From Escallonia rubra (taxonomy: Eukaryota; Streptophyta; Magnoliopsida; Escalloniales; Escalloniaceae), in NCBI GenBank assembly GCA_033065855.1, contig JAVXUO010002897.1, positions 248,001-312,000 of the forward strand: a stretch of 64,000 bases of DNA, written 5' to 3'. The notes beneath the pieces are model-generated. The model did no database searches, was not told the DNA's origin, and saw only the letters and a program-made list of their open reading frames with translations. This document shows, piece by piece, positions 1 to 12,897 of the stretch. Position numbers and translations under genes: made by a program. How positions within the stretch are numbered: the first letter of the stretch is position 1; the number at the start of each line of letters is the position of its first letter.

Positions 1-1768
1 TCATGCATCCAATAATCACGAAATTTTATAGTGTTCATTCTCAAGCATAGGGAAACAGAACCATATAATTATTTTTTAGAATAACGTGTTAATCTTGATG
101 GGCCTCATATATATATATATATGTATCTTGAAAAAAAATGTAACATGCACATAATTTATACTAGCATGTTAGAAGGCGAATCAACAAGTAATCACTCTCT
201 AATACCAACATTAAAATTCTAGACATCTACCACATAACGTGTAGTATGTTCGAGAAAATTCCGACGAATGATCATTATTGTTACGAGGTTCCAACATGCT
301 TGATCTTTATTCGCAGGTACAAAAACGGCTACTAGAGCCGAGTTTTTCGTCTACGAACCAAATCCTAGAGCTTGGTGATGCTCTAGAGAGAGTTCAACAG
401 GGGGAGGAATTTTTTATTTGCAGGGAAGACTTATATCTTGTGACTTCTTATTTCTCATGGGATATCTCTAACCTTTATATAGAGATAGTATTAGAGACTA
501 ACTTTATCTCAAACATTAGGAGATAAAGACTATATTCATCACAAACACTTAAGAAATAAATATCCTCTAATTAACTGTAATAATTTGACTAACAAATAAA
601 CATTATCTGTTGGTGGGCGGCTTGGGTCCACTGACCCAATTTATTAACACCAAACATAAGCAACAAGCTCTTCTCTTCAGTATTTACTATTTAGTTATAA
701 ATACAAAACTTTTTGATTATTTGATTTAAACTATGTGGTATACAATTTTCGTAAGGTGACTACGCACTATTCATGGAAAGGTGGGGCGAGGGGGGAGGGG
801 GATTCGGTTTTTAAAATATAAATATGGATACTAAAAAGATAATAATGCTGAGGGTGAAGTGATAGTTATTTTTTTAGATTTATTCATTTGTGAGGAAATG
901 GTGTAAGTGTCCCTCTTAACAACAAATTGGTAGAATTTTAACAAAAAACAAAAGGTGTGAATTTAACCATACACAAAACTTAGTGCCTTATATTGCAAGA
1001 AAGAATACAAATTTATAGATATTTTTTTTCCTGACATGGTTTACGTATTAACTATTTGCTTTAAGACCTTTGTAACTTTTTGGATAAATTACAATTATGC
1101 CCCCTCAAATTTGAGTTTATTATGCTCGTTACATCATAAATACGAGGAAGTATATTGACATGGCGTAAGTTTATTGGTTGATGGTGCTAGTTTTTTGTGT
1201 CAAATCACTTCTTAACCCTTTTTAGTGCATTGAATTCACATTATACCATCAAACACAACGCTACACTTCAATTCACAAGTTAGCATTTTTAAATTTAAAA
1301 TTTATGAGTAACTTGGGGAATATTATTAAAGGATAAAAAGAGTCATATTACATGCCCATCAGCATCATCAAAATTCGGATAATGATCATCTACTCTTTAG
1401 CATCTCTATAGCATCGTCGGTAGCCCAATAACCTATGCCAACATTAATCGCCCTTCAAATCTTCTTCCTACAACGCCACTGCCTTGTTGAACCAGATTTA
1501 CCACCCTTTTTCTGTCCACATCCCTTCTCATAGCCCCACCAAATCCCTATCACAATTCCAGTCGCAAATCTAAAGTTGTTACAACCATGGGTAAAGCACC
1601 ACCCATGTTTTGCAACCATCCTCTTCCTCGTGTTAGGTCATTCAAAACCTATGATCTTGGGATTTGACCTAAGAAATTAGACAAAATTTGCACACCATAG
1701 TCATCGGAGTTCAGATGTGTTATCACACACCTCAGCATAATTCCTCCGACTAAAACTAATCACGCTAC
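1..1768. other. AT-rich intergenic DNA, no gene recognised
   Basis: No reading frame here resembles a known protein. The 82-codon frame at 278-526 has no recognisable motif. A TATA-like run near 476-486 and the style of the surrounding sequence could be an old LTR remnant, but I found no paired ends. Confidence 0.5.
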
Positions 1769-2250
1769 TATAAATTAGGGTTAAATACAAAACTATACCA
1801 TGTGGTTTACCCATTTTTGCATATCGCTCCCTGTGTTTGAAATTTTTACAATAGTGTTCTCTGACCGTGACAAAAGCATTGCAAACGATGGTCGTTCACT
1901 TTTGGATGTTAAGTCCGCATGTACAGTGCGCATGCCATTTTGGCATGGACAGATCTGTCATTTCCCGTACCCCCATCTCCCCTTTCTCTCTCTGTTTAAT
2001 TTCTTCTTATTCTTCTGTGTGTGTGTGTGCACACGCGTTTATCCAATATGGCATGCTTCTGAAAAAAAATAAAGGGAGCTCAGAATGTATTTCATCAACA
2101 CAGTAACAGAAACCATAGAAACATAAGCAATACATAGTCTACCATTCTTCAGTACGTATAGATTGTCTGAATTTACACTACAACGAAATGTTACTTACAA
2201 ACTATAAGAGAGAGGCTTTAATCTTTTCAATCTATCTGCCTTATCAAATC

Positions 2251-2530
2251 CTAGAACTCTTCATCAGTTGTCTTAAGCATTAGTGGCAAATGAATCGACA
2301 CCCGACTCTTCACAGCCTCTATATGCCTAGGCTTTATCCTCTTCTCCAAACTAAAAGCAAAATACTGTGGGAATTCATTCAGTTCTTCCAACTTACCTTG
2401 CATATCCTTATGAAAACTCAAACTTTGGCTTGAAATTTTTCTCAACAGTAAATGTCAAGAGCCCTGGACATCTCAAAACATTCCAACTGCATCGCTTATT
2501 GAAACCCCCAAACCCATTATATAATTCAAC
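2251..2530 (-). pseudogene. mTERF-family gene fragment captured inside a MULE
   Basis: Reading the minus strand, three consecutive pieces match the C-terminal mTERF repeats of plant organelle transcription-termination-factor-like proteins. They are a GLGVSISDAV piece (about 2480-2525), a RCPGLLTFTVEKNFKPKFEF piece (about 2412-2475) and a piece with EFPQYFAFSLEKRIKPRH ending LPLMLKTTDEEF (2251-2410). The -PQ-[FY]-SLE-RIKPR- core is typical of the family, which acts in plastids or mitochondria. The pieces are in different frames, with one shift between each pair, so no continuous mTERF product can be made. The parent looks closest to mTERF5-type proteins, from memory only. The position between MULE TIRs shows it was captured. 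Confidence 0.75.
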
Positions 2531-3089
2531 TTTGGAATTTTTCACACTGGAAACCAACAATACAGAGTCTTGGTAAGCCAACCTTCTGTTGAATTTCCCT
2601 TTCGGGTGTCTCTGAAGATGGGTTGTGGAAAGGGTGAGAACTCTAAGTGCTTTGTTTTCGGCGAGTATTCAATGGCGTCGCAGGAATTGGAATTTGAAGG
2701 TTGCATGCTCTCTTGCGCATATACCATCGTTTGATCCAAAGTTGATCTGGGAAGTTCAGGTGCTCTTGCGATGGTTTATGGTGCTCTGGTGATGATTTTC
2801 TTTTCTTTTTTTAATTTAATTTTGGTAGTACTTTGGAAACTTATTGTTAGAACTGATGATTAAAAGAGAGTTCTGATGTCGATAACTGCATTGGACATAT
2901 TATTACAAGTAAACTTGATACTTTTCTGTTATTGTTATGATGCTCTTGGCTTTAGAATGGCAAGATTTTTGGGTGCTTTGTTTGAAGGATTCCAGATTGG
3001 AAAATGAGGGATGAAGAAGGGCAATCTAGGACTCTCTATCATATGATGACTTGCTGGTATCAACACCTGAAGCATGCCATATCGGATAA

Positions 3090-3155
3090 AACACACACAC
3101 ACACACAGAAGAAGAAGAAGAAGAAGAAGAAGAAGAAGAAGAAGAAGAAGAAGAG
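3090..3155. repeat. AC and GAA microsatellite
   Basis: A short AC run (about 3090-3106) is followed by about 15 GAA/AGA triplets. It lies in the right TIR of the MULE and explains the long Ser/Phe/Lys runs in spurious frames here. Confidence 0.9.
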
Positions 3156-3778
3156 GAAATCAAACACAGAGAGAAATGGGAGATAAGATAACAAAAAATG
3201 ATAGATCTGCCCATGCCAAAATGGCATGTGCACGACACATGCGAACGTAACATCCAAAATTGATTGACCATCCAATTTTGGACTTGTTTGCAATGCTTTT
3301 GTAAAGGTCATGGAACATTATTTTAAAAGTTGCAAACACGGGGAGCGACCTGCAAAAATGGGTAATCCACATGGGTATAATTTTGTATTTAACCCTATAA
3401 ATTAGGTTGATTCAACAATTGCTAATTTTTCATCCATATCTCTCTTCATCTCTGACTGACCCCAATGATTTTTGGTAATTGGTTATGGGGATGGTGGCCT
3501 TGGTGGTGGGCGGTTGTGATTGGGGATTGATTGAATTACTAAGGTGGTGATAACTGAAACTCAGAGAGAGAGATAGATAGAGAAGGGGGGGGGGGGGGAG
3601 ACATTGGTCAAGGGCATTTTTTGGGTTTTTCATTTTTCAATCATTAAATGGACAAAAAAAGGGGAGTTGGCACACCAAACCTTCACTAGTGTAATTTCAT
3701 CAATGAGAAGGGTAGCAAGTGTAACGAATGCAAACTAGAAGAGCAACAGTGCAATTTAACAATTTCTTTTAAACAGTG

Positions 3779-4815
3779 TGTAAACACCCCATTTTTGTAG
3801 GCCTTATTTAATTGTACACGTTATCATAGTTTTCGTTTAACTACATACAACATGGGCTTCATTTGATTATTAATTTAGTCCAGTTTAGTAGACCCAGTCC
3901 AGTTAGTTAGTCCAATTAGCTTGGGCTTAACCCAGGTTAGAGTCTAGATATGATAGAGAGTCTGGTAGTTGCTTTGGTCTGAGCTTGGATTTCTGTCAAT
4001 ATTTCATAATAATCACGTGGGTTTAATTAAAAAGAAATTCTTTTAAAATGGGGTTTGAAATTATATTAAGGAGGGGAAGAGTACTTGTCAGTTTTTGTCT
4101 AAACTGCCCGGTGCTCCTTTAAGGATTGAATGTATTGATGGTAAAGGTATATATTGGTCTTTATCAATCTTATCTTTTTAAGGCAATAAGGATGACCAAT
4201 TGGTCTACTTTTGAAATCCTTTTGCTCACCAGGCCTCTATATAAACAGCCCTAGACTGCCCCCAAAGGGAGGGTCAGCTAGAGGGAGAAGTCCCCCAGAG
4301 GTTGTTAGTTTTCCGTGAGATATAGATTACCAAGAGAGAGAGAGTGAGAGAGACTAGAGAGTTCTTTCTTCGTATACTTGTGTGTGTTCATCATTCATAC
4401 ATCGTGGATAATCCAAAGTCGACCACGAGAGAGTCCAAACCAAAAGGTATAATTCTCTAACCTTGTCGTTTACTTTCATAAATTAGTTTAGAATAGTTGT
4501 AGATTTGATCCCATCCCCGCGATCAAGTTTTGGTCTGCGAAGTATAAAAACGAGATTGCTTACAACTAGAATAAGTTGATTAAAATTATATTTTCGAAAA
4601 CTGTAGAACAAGATTCAGGTCACCTCCCCAAGTGCCAGAACTACATGGTTTTAATCCCGATTAGTTCGATAGGGTACGTAGGTCACTCGATCTTCGTTAT
4701 TGAGTTCAAGTTAGATTTAATTTAGGATTTGTGCTTATATTATTTTGGTTTGTATAACATCATTAAATACCACATTAAAACAAGTAGAGACTGTTTAGGA
4801 TATGAGTACCTAACA
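3779..4815 (+). mobile_element. LTR-like sequence, probable solo LTR of a Ty3/gypsy element
   Basis: It starts TGTAAACACCCC and has a TATA box at about 4236-4244, followed by a purine-rich leader. It contains a GGGTACGTAGG motif near 4671 that I associate with LTRs of the plant Tat/Ogre gypsy lineage. It may end at CTAACA near 4815. No coding region or second LTR is next to it, and I found no matching 5-bp target duplication, so the right edge is uncertain. Fossil. Confidence 0.4.
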
Positions 4816-4891
4816 TATTCTCGTCGTATACTTTAGTCCTTGAATCTGAATATCTGGTTTCGTAAGATTAAGAAGCTTTATCGGACATTTA

Positions 4892-5234
4892 GGCCCCGTT
4901 TGACAGGGCTTTTTTTTCCAGTTTTGAAAACTGAAAAAAATAAACGCGTTTGGTAACCATTTTTTTTCTTTAGTTTAAAAAACTAGTTTTTAAACCAATG
5001 CTGTTTTTAAAAACTCCAAAAATGAGTTTCGATTTTCAATTTTGGTTTTTTTTAGACCACCACCACCACTATCCTCCCACCTCCGGCAGCCACCACCACC
5101 GTCGGCCACCGCCATCGCAAACCACAAAAAAACAAAAACTGGGTTATCAAACACTTATTTATTTTTGTAAAAAAAAAAAGTTTAAAAATTTTTTTTTTTG
5201 GAAACTGAAAAAAAAAATGTTGTCAAACAGAGCC
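4892..5234. mobile_element. Tourist-like MITE (PIF/Harbinger)
   Basis: A 343-bp element with terminal inverted repeats GGCCCCGTTTGACA (left) and GGCTCTGTTTGACA (right, read inward), extended by matching TTTCAGTTTT-like sequence. It is flanked by TTA at 4889-4891 and 5235-5237. A 3-bp TTA duplication and GGSCCNGTTTG-type ends are characteristic of Tourist MITEs. It has no coding capacity. Confidence 0.8.
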
Positions 5235-5237
5235 TTA

Positions 5238-6300
5238 GTGACAAAATTAGGGGTTTCTTGTTTTTTATATTTTAGTTATTTAGTTAACCCTAGAAAGTAA
5301 GTCGGTGACTAAAAAAACTAGTCTTTTTTTAATGCGTGTCAGAGTGTACACTCAATTTTCAAATGGTTACTCTAAGTAGAGGCGTATAGTCTTTTGTCGA
5401 TAATGGGTTAAGACAAACAAGTTAAATATTCACTGGCAGACAAGCACTATTGCCACAATTGTCAATTTAACCATCATCTGCAAAATTATTTGAGCATATT
5501 TGAAAAACATCATTCCTACTGGTCAGTAATATAACAAAGAATAACATTGTGCTCCGTTTCTAGACATAAAATGTAGATACACAGTGATGACTTCACACAT
5601 TCCATTTTGAAGGATCCGCATGAAAGAATATTAAAACGGTAAAAGCGTTTGTACCTAATTCACCATTTTGCCAAACCAGAGCGGGAGGAAAAGAGAGAAC
5701 AAGAATGCTAGAGTATCCAATATAATACGTTTTATTTAGTGAGAGCGCAAATGCATAGAACAAAAGCAAGAGGGAGGACTTAGATACGCATCGTCGACCA
5801 TTTTAGGAGGACGTAATGACTTAGCAATGACCCTATTGCCAAACCCTAACTCTGAAAAGTTCTTACTAGAAAATATTATATGTGTTCCGGGACCAATCCT
5901 ACCCACAATCAGTACTGTTTGAGATATAGTAAAATAATTTCTCTCTCTGTTAACACCTTTTCCTATCGTATAAATTTCCCTGAATCCAACGGTCTAAATG
6001 ATTGGGACAATGCAATATTTACTCAATTCCCGCACGCCATGAATCAAAGTTGTTCTCTCAACAATAATTACCAAAGGCTCAACTTATATATGTTCATTAT
6101 TTGAAGTTATTATTATCCGGATTCCTTTTACTATACTCACACTTTACTTTTGTCTTTAAAATCATTTAGAGCAATAAATGTAGAGTTCGGTTAGCAATAA
6201 ACCTTAAATTTTACTAACACCACTCTCCAGTTTCAACGCATGTGGCATACATTCCACCTGGCATCACATAAGTGGACAGTACATCTTCGTCCGCCACAAG
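5238..6300. other. Intergenic DNA upstream of the La-type gene
   Basis: No gene or paired repeat was recognised. Short open frames such as 5880-6104 have no known motif. The last 200-300 bp probably include the distal promoter of the gene starting at 6419. Confidence 0.5.
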
Positions 6301-6319
6301 TGCAAAGTTACAAAGCACT

Positions 6320-6418
6320 CTAAAACCCTAAACCGTACTCACACTCTCTCTCTCTCGCTCGCTCGCTTCTCTACACTTGGCTCTGTCTGCGTCTGAACCC
6401 TTCAATCCCTGCACAACA
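6320..6418 (+). promoter_or_regulatory. Telo-box and CT-rich leader of the La-type gene
   Basis: A telo-box AAACCCTAA at 6323-6331 is followed by a CT-rich stretch (about 6340-6370) directly upstream of the ATG at 6419. Telo-boxes and pyrimidine-rich leaders are common in plant genes for ribosome and translation factors, which suits a La protein. Confidence 0.6.
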
Positions 6419-6463
6419 ATGGCGTCGGTCGTGTCGTTGGACGAAAAAACCGTAAAGAAAGTG
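6419..6463 (+). CDS. LA1: La-type RNA-binding protein, first coding exon (separated from the rest)
   Basis: The ATG at 6419 opens MASVVSLDEKTVKKV, which matches the N-terminus of plant La proteins just before the La motif (Arabidopsis La1 has a comparable SLNEETAKEVLRQ). The family normally continues LRQ and then VEFYFSDSNLPRD. Here the match stops after KKV and unrelated sequence begins. VEFYFSDSNLPRD is found as exon 2 at 33278, 26.8 kb downstream on the same strand. A GT at 6461-6462 could serve as a donor in phase with exon 2 but would omit four conserved residues. Either intron 1 has grown to 26.8 kb and the exon end was lost, or a rearrangement cut the gene here. The exon identity is fairly secure; a working splice to exon 2 is not. 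Confidence 0.65.
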
Positions 6464-6546
6464 AACCCTTCAATTATTGCTTTTCTAGCGTACTCTACTC
6501 CACTCTGGAACTCGACTTCCCAGATTACGAAGCCAAGCCCGAAATC

Positions 6547-7389
6547 TGTTGGAGTATTTTAACAAAAAATTCTCTTTGTTTTCAAGATTGGTTTTGAAAA
6601 AGCCTTGAAGTTTTGAGTAAAACCATAAAGTGCTTTAGTCCCACATTGCTTGAAAATGGAAAGAGAAAACTTTCTTACATACTTAAACTTTTGGAAAGTT
6701 CTTATCCCACATTGATTCTTGTAAAGAACTTTAAGGAGTATATATAGTAACACTCCTTGGCCTTTTTGTAAGTTGTGCTTGAGTCTAAGACTCGCACGCG
6801 CATGGGGAGAAGGACAGGTGGGGGAGATACGAGTTTCTGAAATTTACGGATGCTCTGTGGCAGCATTCTGGCCTCCCCCAGAATTCTTATGGGACTGTAG
6901 TGATACTATATATACTGCAAAATATAGCTGTTGGGCAACAGTCATATTATTCATTACCCTACCCTCCAACAGTCATGTTTTTATTGCAGCATTTTATTTC
7001 TGAAATGAATTTCGGATTTATTTCTATGTAACAGCTTTTCAACAGCTCTTTTTCTTCACCTATAAAAGGAGACATCTTCCTCACTTTTCAATACACAACT
7101 CTCAAACTCTCTTTTCTGATTTCTAAACACTTAGACTTGTGGGCATTTTGGTAAGGTATCGAGTGAAGCTTCTGCTTCATTCGTTTGTGCAGAATTACGA
7201 GTGAAGCAACAGTGAAAGCTGGGCTGTTGTATCCCGGAGGCGACGCGTTAATAACCTTGCTGCACCGGTGGTAATTCTCCGAAGGGGCGCGAATCGTCTT
7301 AAGAGAGCGACCTAGTCCGCGCCTCAGCCAGCTGTTTTATACTAAATTTTTGGAGTTGTTATTTCCTGCTTCTAGCAACATTTCCAACA
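6547..7389 (+). repeat. 5' LTR of the copia element
   Basis: 843 bp, TG...CA ends. A TATA-like TATAAAAGG lies near 7060. It is about 99% identical to the 3' LTR by eye. Confidence 0.95.
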
Positions 7390-10300
7390 ATTTAAGACGA
7401 TTACTCAATGGCGGATTCCACCATGACTTCTGCTGCTCCTGCTACCAACTCGAATGACTTGAATAAGCCATTCCGTTTTGGTGGTCAAAACTTCAAAAGA
7501 TGGGCTAGTAAGGTATTGTTCTATCTTAAGTTGATGAAGGTAGTGTGGATTTTAACTGCCAAAAATCCAAAGAAGGTAGATACAAAAAATATGAGTGAGG
7601 AGGAGTTAGCGGAACATGAAAAATATGCAGCGAAGTGGGAAAATGATGAAGAAGATTGTCGTAATTATTTGCTCAATTGTCTTTCCGATGAGCTTTATGA
7701 TTATTATTCTCACACTTACAATTCTGCCAAGAGAATGTGGAAAGCGTTGCAGCAAAAATACGACACCGAAGAAGCCGAAAAAAAGAAGTACGCGTGTAGC
7801 CGTTTTTTCAATTACAAGATGTCGGAGAACGTATCGGTTGTAGCTCAGACGCATGACCTCCAGATGATTGTACACGAAATCATCTCCGAAGGAATCAAAG
7901 TGGACGAACAAATGCAAGTGGCGGCCATCATAGACAAGTTGCCGAACTCGTGGAAGGAGTTCCAAAAAGGCCTCCGTCACAAGCAATCGGAACTGTCAAT
8001 ATATAGTCAACCTCATGGCGCGGCTTCAAATTGAGGAGGAAGCTAGAAAGCAAGACAAGAAGAATGAATCTCTTACAAACACACATGCCAACTATTCCAA
8101 CAGCCACCAAGGTAATGCTAATGCTAGCGGTAATGGTGTTAAGGTAAACTTCCTAACGTCGAGTGATAGCGCTCCTAAGGGTCAAAATAATTTTCAAAGA
8201 CAAAATAATTTTTTGAATGCTAGAGGCAAGCATATGAAAAACAAAGGTTTTAAAAATCAACATTCTTCCTTTGCCTCGAAGAAATGGAATCAAGGCCAAT
8301 CTTCCAACCGTGGAAATAGCAACAAGAAAAATAAAAATTCAAATAACAATTCTAGCAACAACAATTTTGCAAATGAAGGCTTTGCAAATGGTGCATGTTT
8401 TAGTTGTGGAAAACAGGGGCACCAAGCTAGAAATTGTCGTTATAGGAAATTTGGTTCAGCTCCACAAGCTAATGTTACTGAAGAACCGCTTGTTGCTATG
8501 ATTTCGGAAATAAATTTGGTTGGAAGTGAAGACGGATGGTGGGCCGACTCCGGGGCATCAAGACATGTTTGTCATGACAAAAATTTGTTTCAAAACTATG
8601 TCCCGGTAGAAAAAGACAAAAAGGTTTTACTTGGTGATTCTCATTCCATAAAAGTCTTAGGCATGGGGAATGTTGTTCTTAAGTTTACCTCGGGCAGAAT
8701 TTTGACCCTTAAGGATGTGCTACATACTCCGGATATTAGGAAGAACTTGGTGTCTGGTTATCTCCTCAACAAGGCAGGATTCAAGCAAACATTCGAGTCC
8801 GACCAATTTGTACTATCCAAGAATGGTATGTTTAAACTAAATGTTGAAATGAATAAAGCATCTACTTCCGTTTATATTGTGTCTTGTGTGAATATTTGGC
8901 ATGCTCGTCTTTGTCACATAAATGGCAAATATCTTAAAGATATGAGTCATGTAGGACTTTTGCCTAAGTTGCATAATGAACTTGAGAAATGTGAATTTTG
9001 TAGCATGACCAAAATCACTAAACAACCTCACCACAAAGTTGAAAGAAATTCTGAATTACTAGAGCTAGTTCATTCAGATATATGTGAGTTTGAAGGCATT
9101 TTGACGCGTGGTGGAAAAAGATACTTTATCACTTTTATAGATGATTTTTCTAGGTACTGTTATGTTTATCTTATGAAAAATAAAAGTGATGCATTCGAAA
9201 TGCTTACTGTGTTTATCAAGGAAGTAGAAAATCGTTTTGATAGGAAGATAAAAAGATTGAGAAGTGATAGAGGCATGGAATATGACTCCTTAGGCCTTAT
9301 CACATATATCCAATCTTTAGGGATAGTTCATGAAACTACCCCTCCTTATTCGACAGCCTCTAATGGCGTGGCTGAAAGGAAAAATAGAACCTTGATCAAT
9401 TTAACTAATGCCATGCTTGCTAGCTCTGGTGCACCTAAGTATCTTTGGGGTGAAGCTCTCTTGACTGCAAACTATGCCCTTAATAGAACACCTAGAAAGA
9501 AAATTCTCAAAACTCCTTATGAATTGTGGAGAAATAGAAAACCAAATTTAGAACACCTTAGAGTTTGGGGTTGCTTAGCCTTTGTGAGGATTTCCGACCC
9601 AAAAATTCCCAAATTGGGAATTAGAGCATCACGTTGTGTTTTTGTGGGTTATGCTCTAAATAGTAAAGCTTATAGGTGTTTTGATCTTAAGAACAATGTT
9701 GTGGTTGAATCTATGGATGTGATATTTCATGAAGATAAGTTTCCTTATAAATTCAAAGATAGTGGGGGTGAAGAAAACCGAAACCATAGAATCATCCCAA
9801 CCTAGTCAAGAGGCAAGTTCTTCGCAACCTCTTAGCATAAGAAACGAAGAACATAGAAGGAGCAAACGTGCAAGGGTAGAGAAAGACTTTGGCCCTGACT
9901 ACCTTGTATATAATGTTGAGGGAAGTCCTATTACCCTAGAAGAAGCTTTATCTTCACCAGACTCTGACCTTTGGAAAGAAGCTATAAATGATGAAATAGA
10001 GTCTCTAATGGCCAATAGAACATGGAAGTTAGTTGACTTACCTCCAGGTTGTAAATCCATAGGTTGTAAATGGATTCTAAGGAAGAAGCTTAAACCTGAT
10101 GGTACAGTTGACAAGTTTAAAGCGAGGTTGGTAGCAAAGGGGTTTAAACAACGAGAGGATATTGACTTTTTTGATACTTTCTCACCGGTCACTAGAATAA
10201 CATCCATTAGGCTTTTAATTGCTATAGCAGCAATCCATAACTTAGAGATTCACCAAATGGATGTTAAAATAGCCTTCCTAAATGGGGAATTAGAAGAGGA

Positions 10301-12049
10301 GATTTATATGGACCAACCAGAAGGTTATATCCAACCAGGGCATGAGAGCAAGGTGTGCAAGTTAACTAAATCCCTATATGGGTTAAAACAGGCTCCCAAG
10401 CAATGGCATGATAAATTCGATCAATGTGTTCTAGCTAGTGGTTTTAAAGCAAATGAAAGTGATAAATGCATATACTATAAATCTGAAAATAGTGAGCATG
10501 CTATCATTTGCTTATATGTGGATGATCTTTTAATTTTCGGCACTAGCATGAGAATTATTGATTTCACCAAATCTTTGTTGAAAAAGAATTTTGAAATGAA
10601 AGATTTAGGTGAAGCTGATGTTATTCTAGGCATGAAAATTACTAGAACTAGTGATGGCATATTTCTTGATCAAGCTCATTATGTTGAAATTTTTTTGAGG
10701 AAATACAAATATTTTGAATGCAAAACTGCATGCACTCCTTTTCATCCTCAAAATCATTTATATCCAACTAAGCTTGATGTTGATGTTGTGAATCAAAAAG
10801 AATATGCAAGTATTATTGGTAGTCTGAGATATGCTATTGATTGCACAAGGCCTGATATTGCATATGCTGTTGGTGTTCTTAGTAGATTTACAAGTAAACC
10901 TAGTCTTGAACATTGGAATGCCATGTATCGTGTTATGGGTTATCTTAAAAGAACTATTAACCATGGGTTGATGTATCAAAGGCAACCAGCTATTCTTGAA
11001 GGTTTTAGTGATGCAGATTGGAATTCTCAATCTGGAGATTCCATGTCAACAACAGGCTATGTGTTTACATTAGGTGGTGGAGCTGTATGTTGGAGATCCA
11101 AGAAGCAACAGATAATTGCCAAATCCACCATGGAAGCCGAACTAATTGCCTTGGCTTCGGCAAGTGAAGAAGCAGGTTGGCTACGAGATCTATTGTTCGA
11201 AATACCGATGTGGGAAAAACCCGTGCCACCTGTCTTGGTTCACTGTGATAGCACTGCAGCCATTGGCAGAGTGCAAAGTAAGTATTATAATGGAAAATCC
11301 AGACCAGTTAGAAGAAAACACAGTACTGTGAGATCATACCTTAGCAAAGGTGCGATCAATATTGATTATGTGAGATCAGGCGATAATCTCGCTGATCCAC
11401 TTACAAAAGCTCTAGCTAGAGAAAAGATCTGGTATACATCGAGGGGGATGTGACTTAAGCCCAAGAATGTATAAGTCACCTATAAGGATACAACCTCCTA
11501 GGGACTGGAGATCCCAAGAACTAGGTAAGGAGACCAACGAATTATAGAGTGACTGGTGTTGTACATGTACTACTTTTGTCTTATGACAATGTCCCTCCCT
11601 ATGGTGTAAGTACATGTTTCTCGTAACGATATTGGAGGTTGAGATTCATTGTAATCTCTTAATGAGTTCTATAGCCCATACGGGTGGGATGTAATAGTTA
11701 CGAGAGCATCCTTGATAGACTCACCTATATGAGTGTGGAAGTGAGGCCGCTTCCTATGAGAATCGGGCTAATTCTCTAGAGCACTCATGAAAACTGGGAT
11801 AAAGCACATGGCCGTAACGTGCTGGCTTATGAAGCTTGGTATAGGATACCTTGAGTTTCATGTGTGTGACGTCTTCTACGTATCCTTAAGTAGCCATCGT
11901 TTCAAGGCTGAGTCCACTTTGGCTCTAATACGGGAAGACTGAAACACTAAGTGAAGGTTTCAAGGCAGAGCCACTTTCACAATGCATGAGACTCTCACCT
12001 TTTGCCCACTGTCTAAGTTGTGAATTTTTTATTAAAATAAGTGGGGGAT

Positions 12050-12892
12050 TGTTGGAGTATTTTAACAAAAAATTCTCTTTGTTTTCAAGATTGGTTTTGA
12101 AAAAGCCTTGAAGTTTTGAGTAAAACCATAAAGTGCTTTAGTCCCACATTGCTTGAAAATGGAAAGAGAAAACTTTCTTACATACTTAAACTTTTGGAAA
12201 GTTCTTATCCCACATTGATTCTTGTAAAGAACTTTAAGGAGTATATATAGTAACATTCCTTGGCCTTTTTGTAAGTTGTGCTTGAGTCTAAGACTCGCAC
12301 GCGCATGGGGGGAAGGACAAGTGGGGGAGATACGAGTTTCTGAAATTTACGGATGCTCTGTAGCAGCATTCTGGCCTCCCCCAGAATTCTTATGGGACTG
12401 TAGTGAGACTATATATACTGCAAAATATAGCTGTTGGGCAACAGTCATGTTATTCATTACCCTACCCTCCAACAGTCATGTTTTTATTGCAGCATTTTAT
12501 TTCTGAAATGAATTTCGGATTTATTTCTATGTAACAGCTTTTCAACAGCTCTTTTTCTTCACCTATAAAAGGAGACATCTTCCTCACTTTTCAATACACA
12601 ACTCTCAAACTCTCTTTTCTGATTTCTAAACACTTAGACTTGTGGGCATTTTGGTAAGGTATCGAGTGAAGCTTCTGCTTCATTCGTTTGTGCAGAATTA
12701 CGAGTGAAGCAACAGTGAAAGCTGGGCTGTTGTATCCCGGAGGCGACGCGTTAATAACCTTGCTGCACCGGTGGTAATTCTCCGAAGGGGCGCGAATCGT
12801 CTTAAGAGAGCGACCTAGTCCGCGCCTCAGCCAGCTGTTTTATTCTAAATTTTTGGAGTTGTTATTTCCTGCTTCTAGCAACATTTCCAACA
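12050..12892 (+). repeat. 3' LTR of the copia element
   Basis: 843 bp, the same length as the 5' LTR. It directly follows a purine tract and is followed by the target duplication AAATC. Confidence 0.95.
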
Positions 12893-12897
12893 AAATC

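Larger units (their letters stand above)
1778..3395. mobile_element. Mutator-like element (Pack-MULE type), non-autonomous
   Basis: The ends are long inverted repeats of about 300 bp: roughly 1778-2070 pairs with 3070-3395, and both start GGGTTAAATACAAAA when read inward. The element is flanked by a perfect 9-bp target duplication, TATAAATTA, at 1769-1777 and 3396-3404. A 9-bp duplication with long TIRs is diagnostic of the Mutator superfamily. There is no transposase inside. The interior instead holds a piece of an mTERF-like host gene on the minus strand, so this fits the Pack-MULE definition. An AC/GAA microsatellite lies in the right TIR and a GT-run in the left one. The TIRs have diverged, so the insertion is not very recent. 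Confidence 0.9.
6547..12892 (+). mobile_element. Ty1/copia LTR retrotransposon, nearly whole
   Basis: A 6346-bp element with two 843-bp LTRs (6547-7389 and 12050-12892), each TGTTGG...CCAACA. It is flanked by the 5-bp target duplication AAATC at 6542-6546 and 12893-12897. Parts in copia order: gag from about 7.4 kb, a CCHC zinc knuckle near 8.40 kb, a DSGAS protease motif near 8.55 kb, integrase about 8.9-9.7 kb, reverse transcriptase about 9.95-10.8 kb with YVDD near 10.5 kb, and RNase H about 11.0-11.4 kb. A roughly 600-bp noncoding tail and the purine tract AAGTGGGGGAT precede the 3' LTR. Integrase before reverse transcriptase is what marks copia. It looks nearly whole, with about two interruptions in its reading frame. 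The LTRs differ at about 7 of 843 positions, which suggests insertion within roughly the last half million years at commonly used plant rates. It sits inside a broken ERF gene fragment. Confidence 0.95.
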
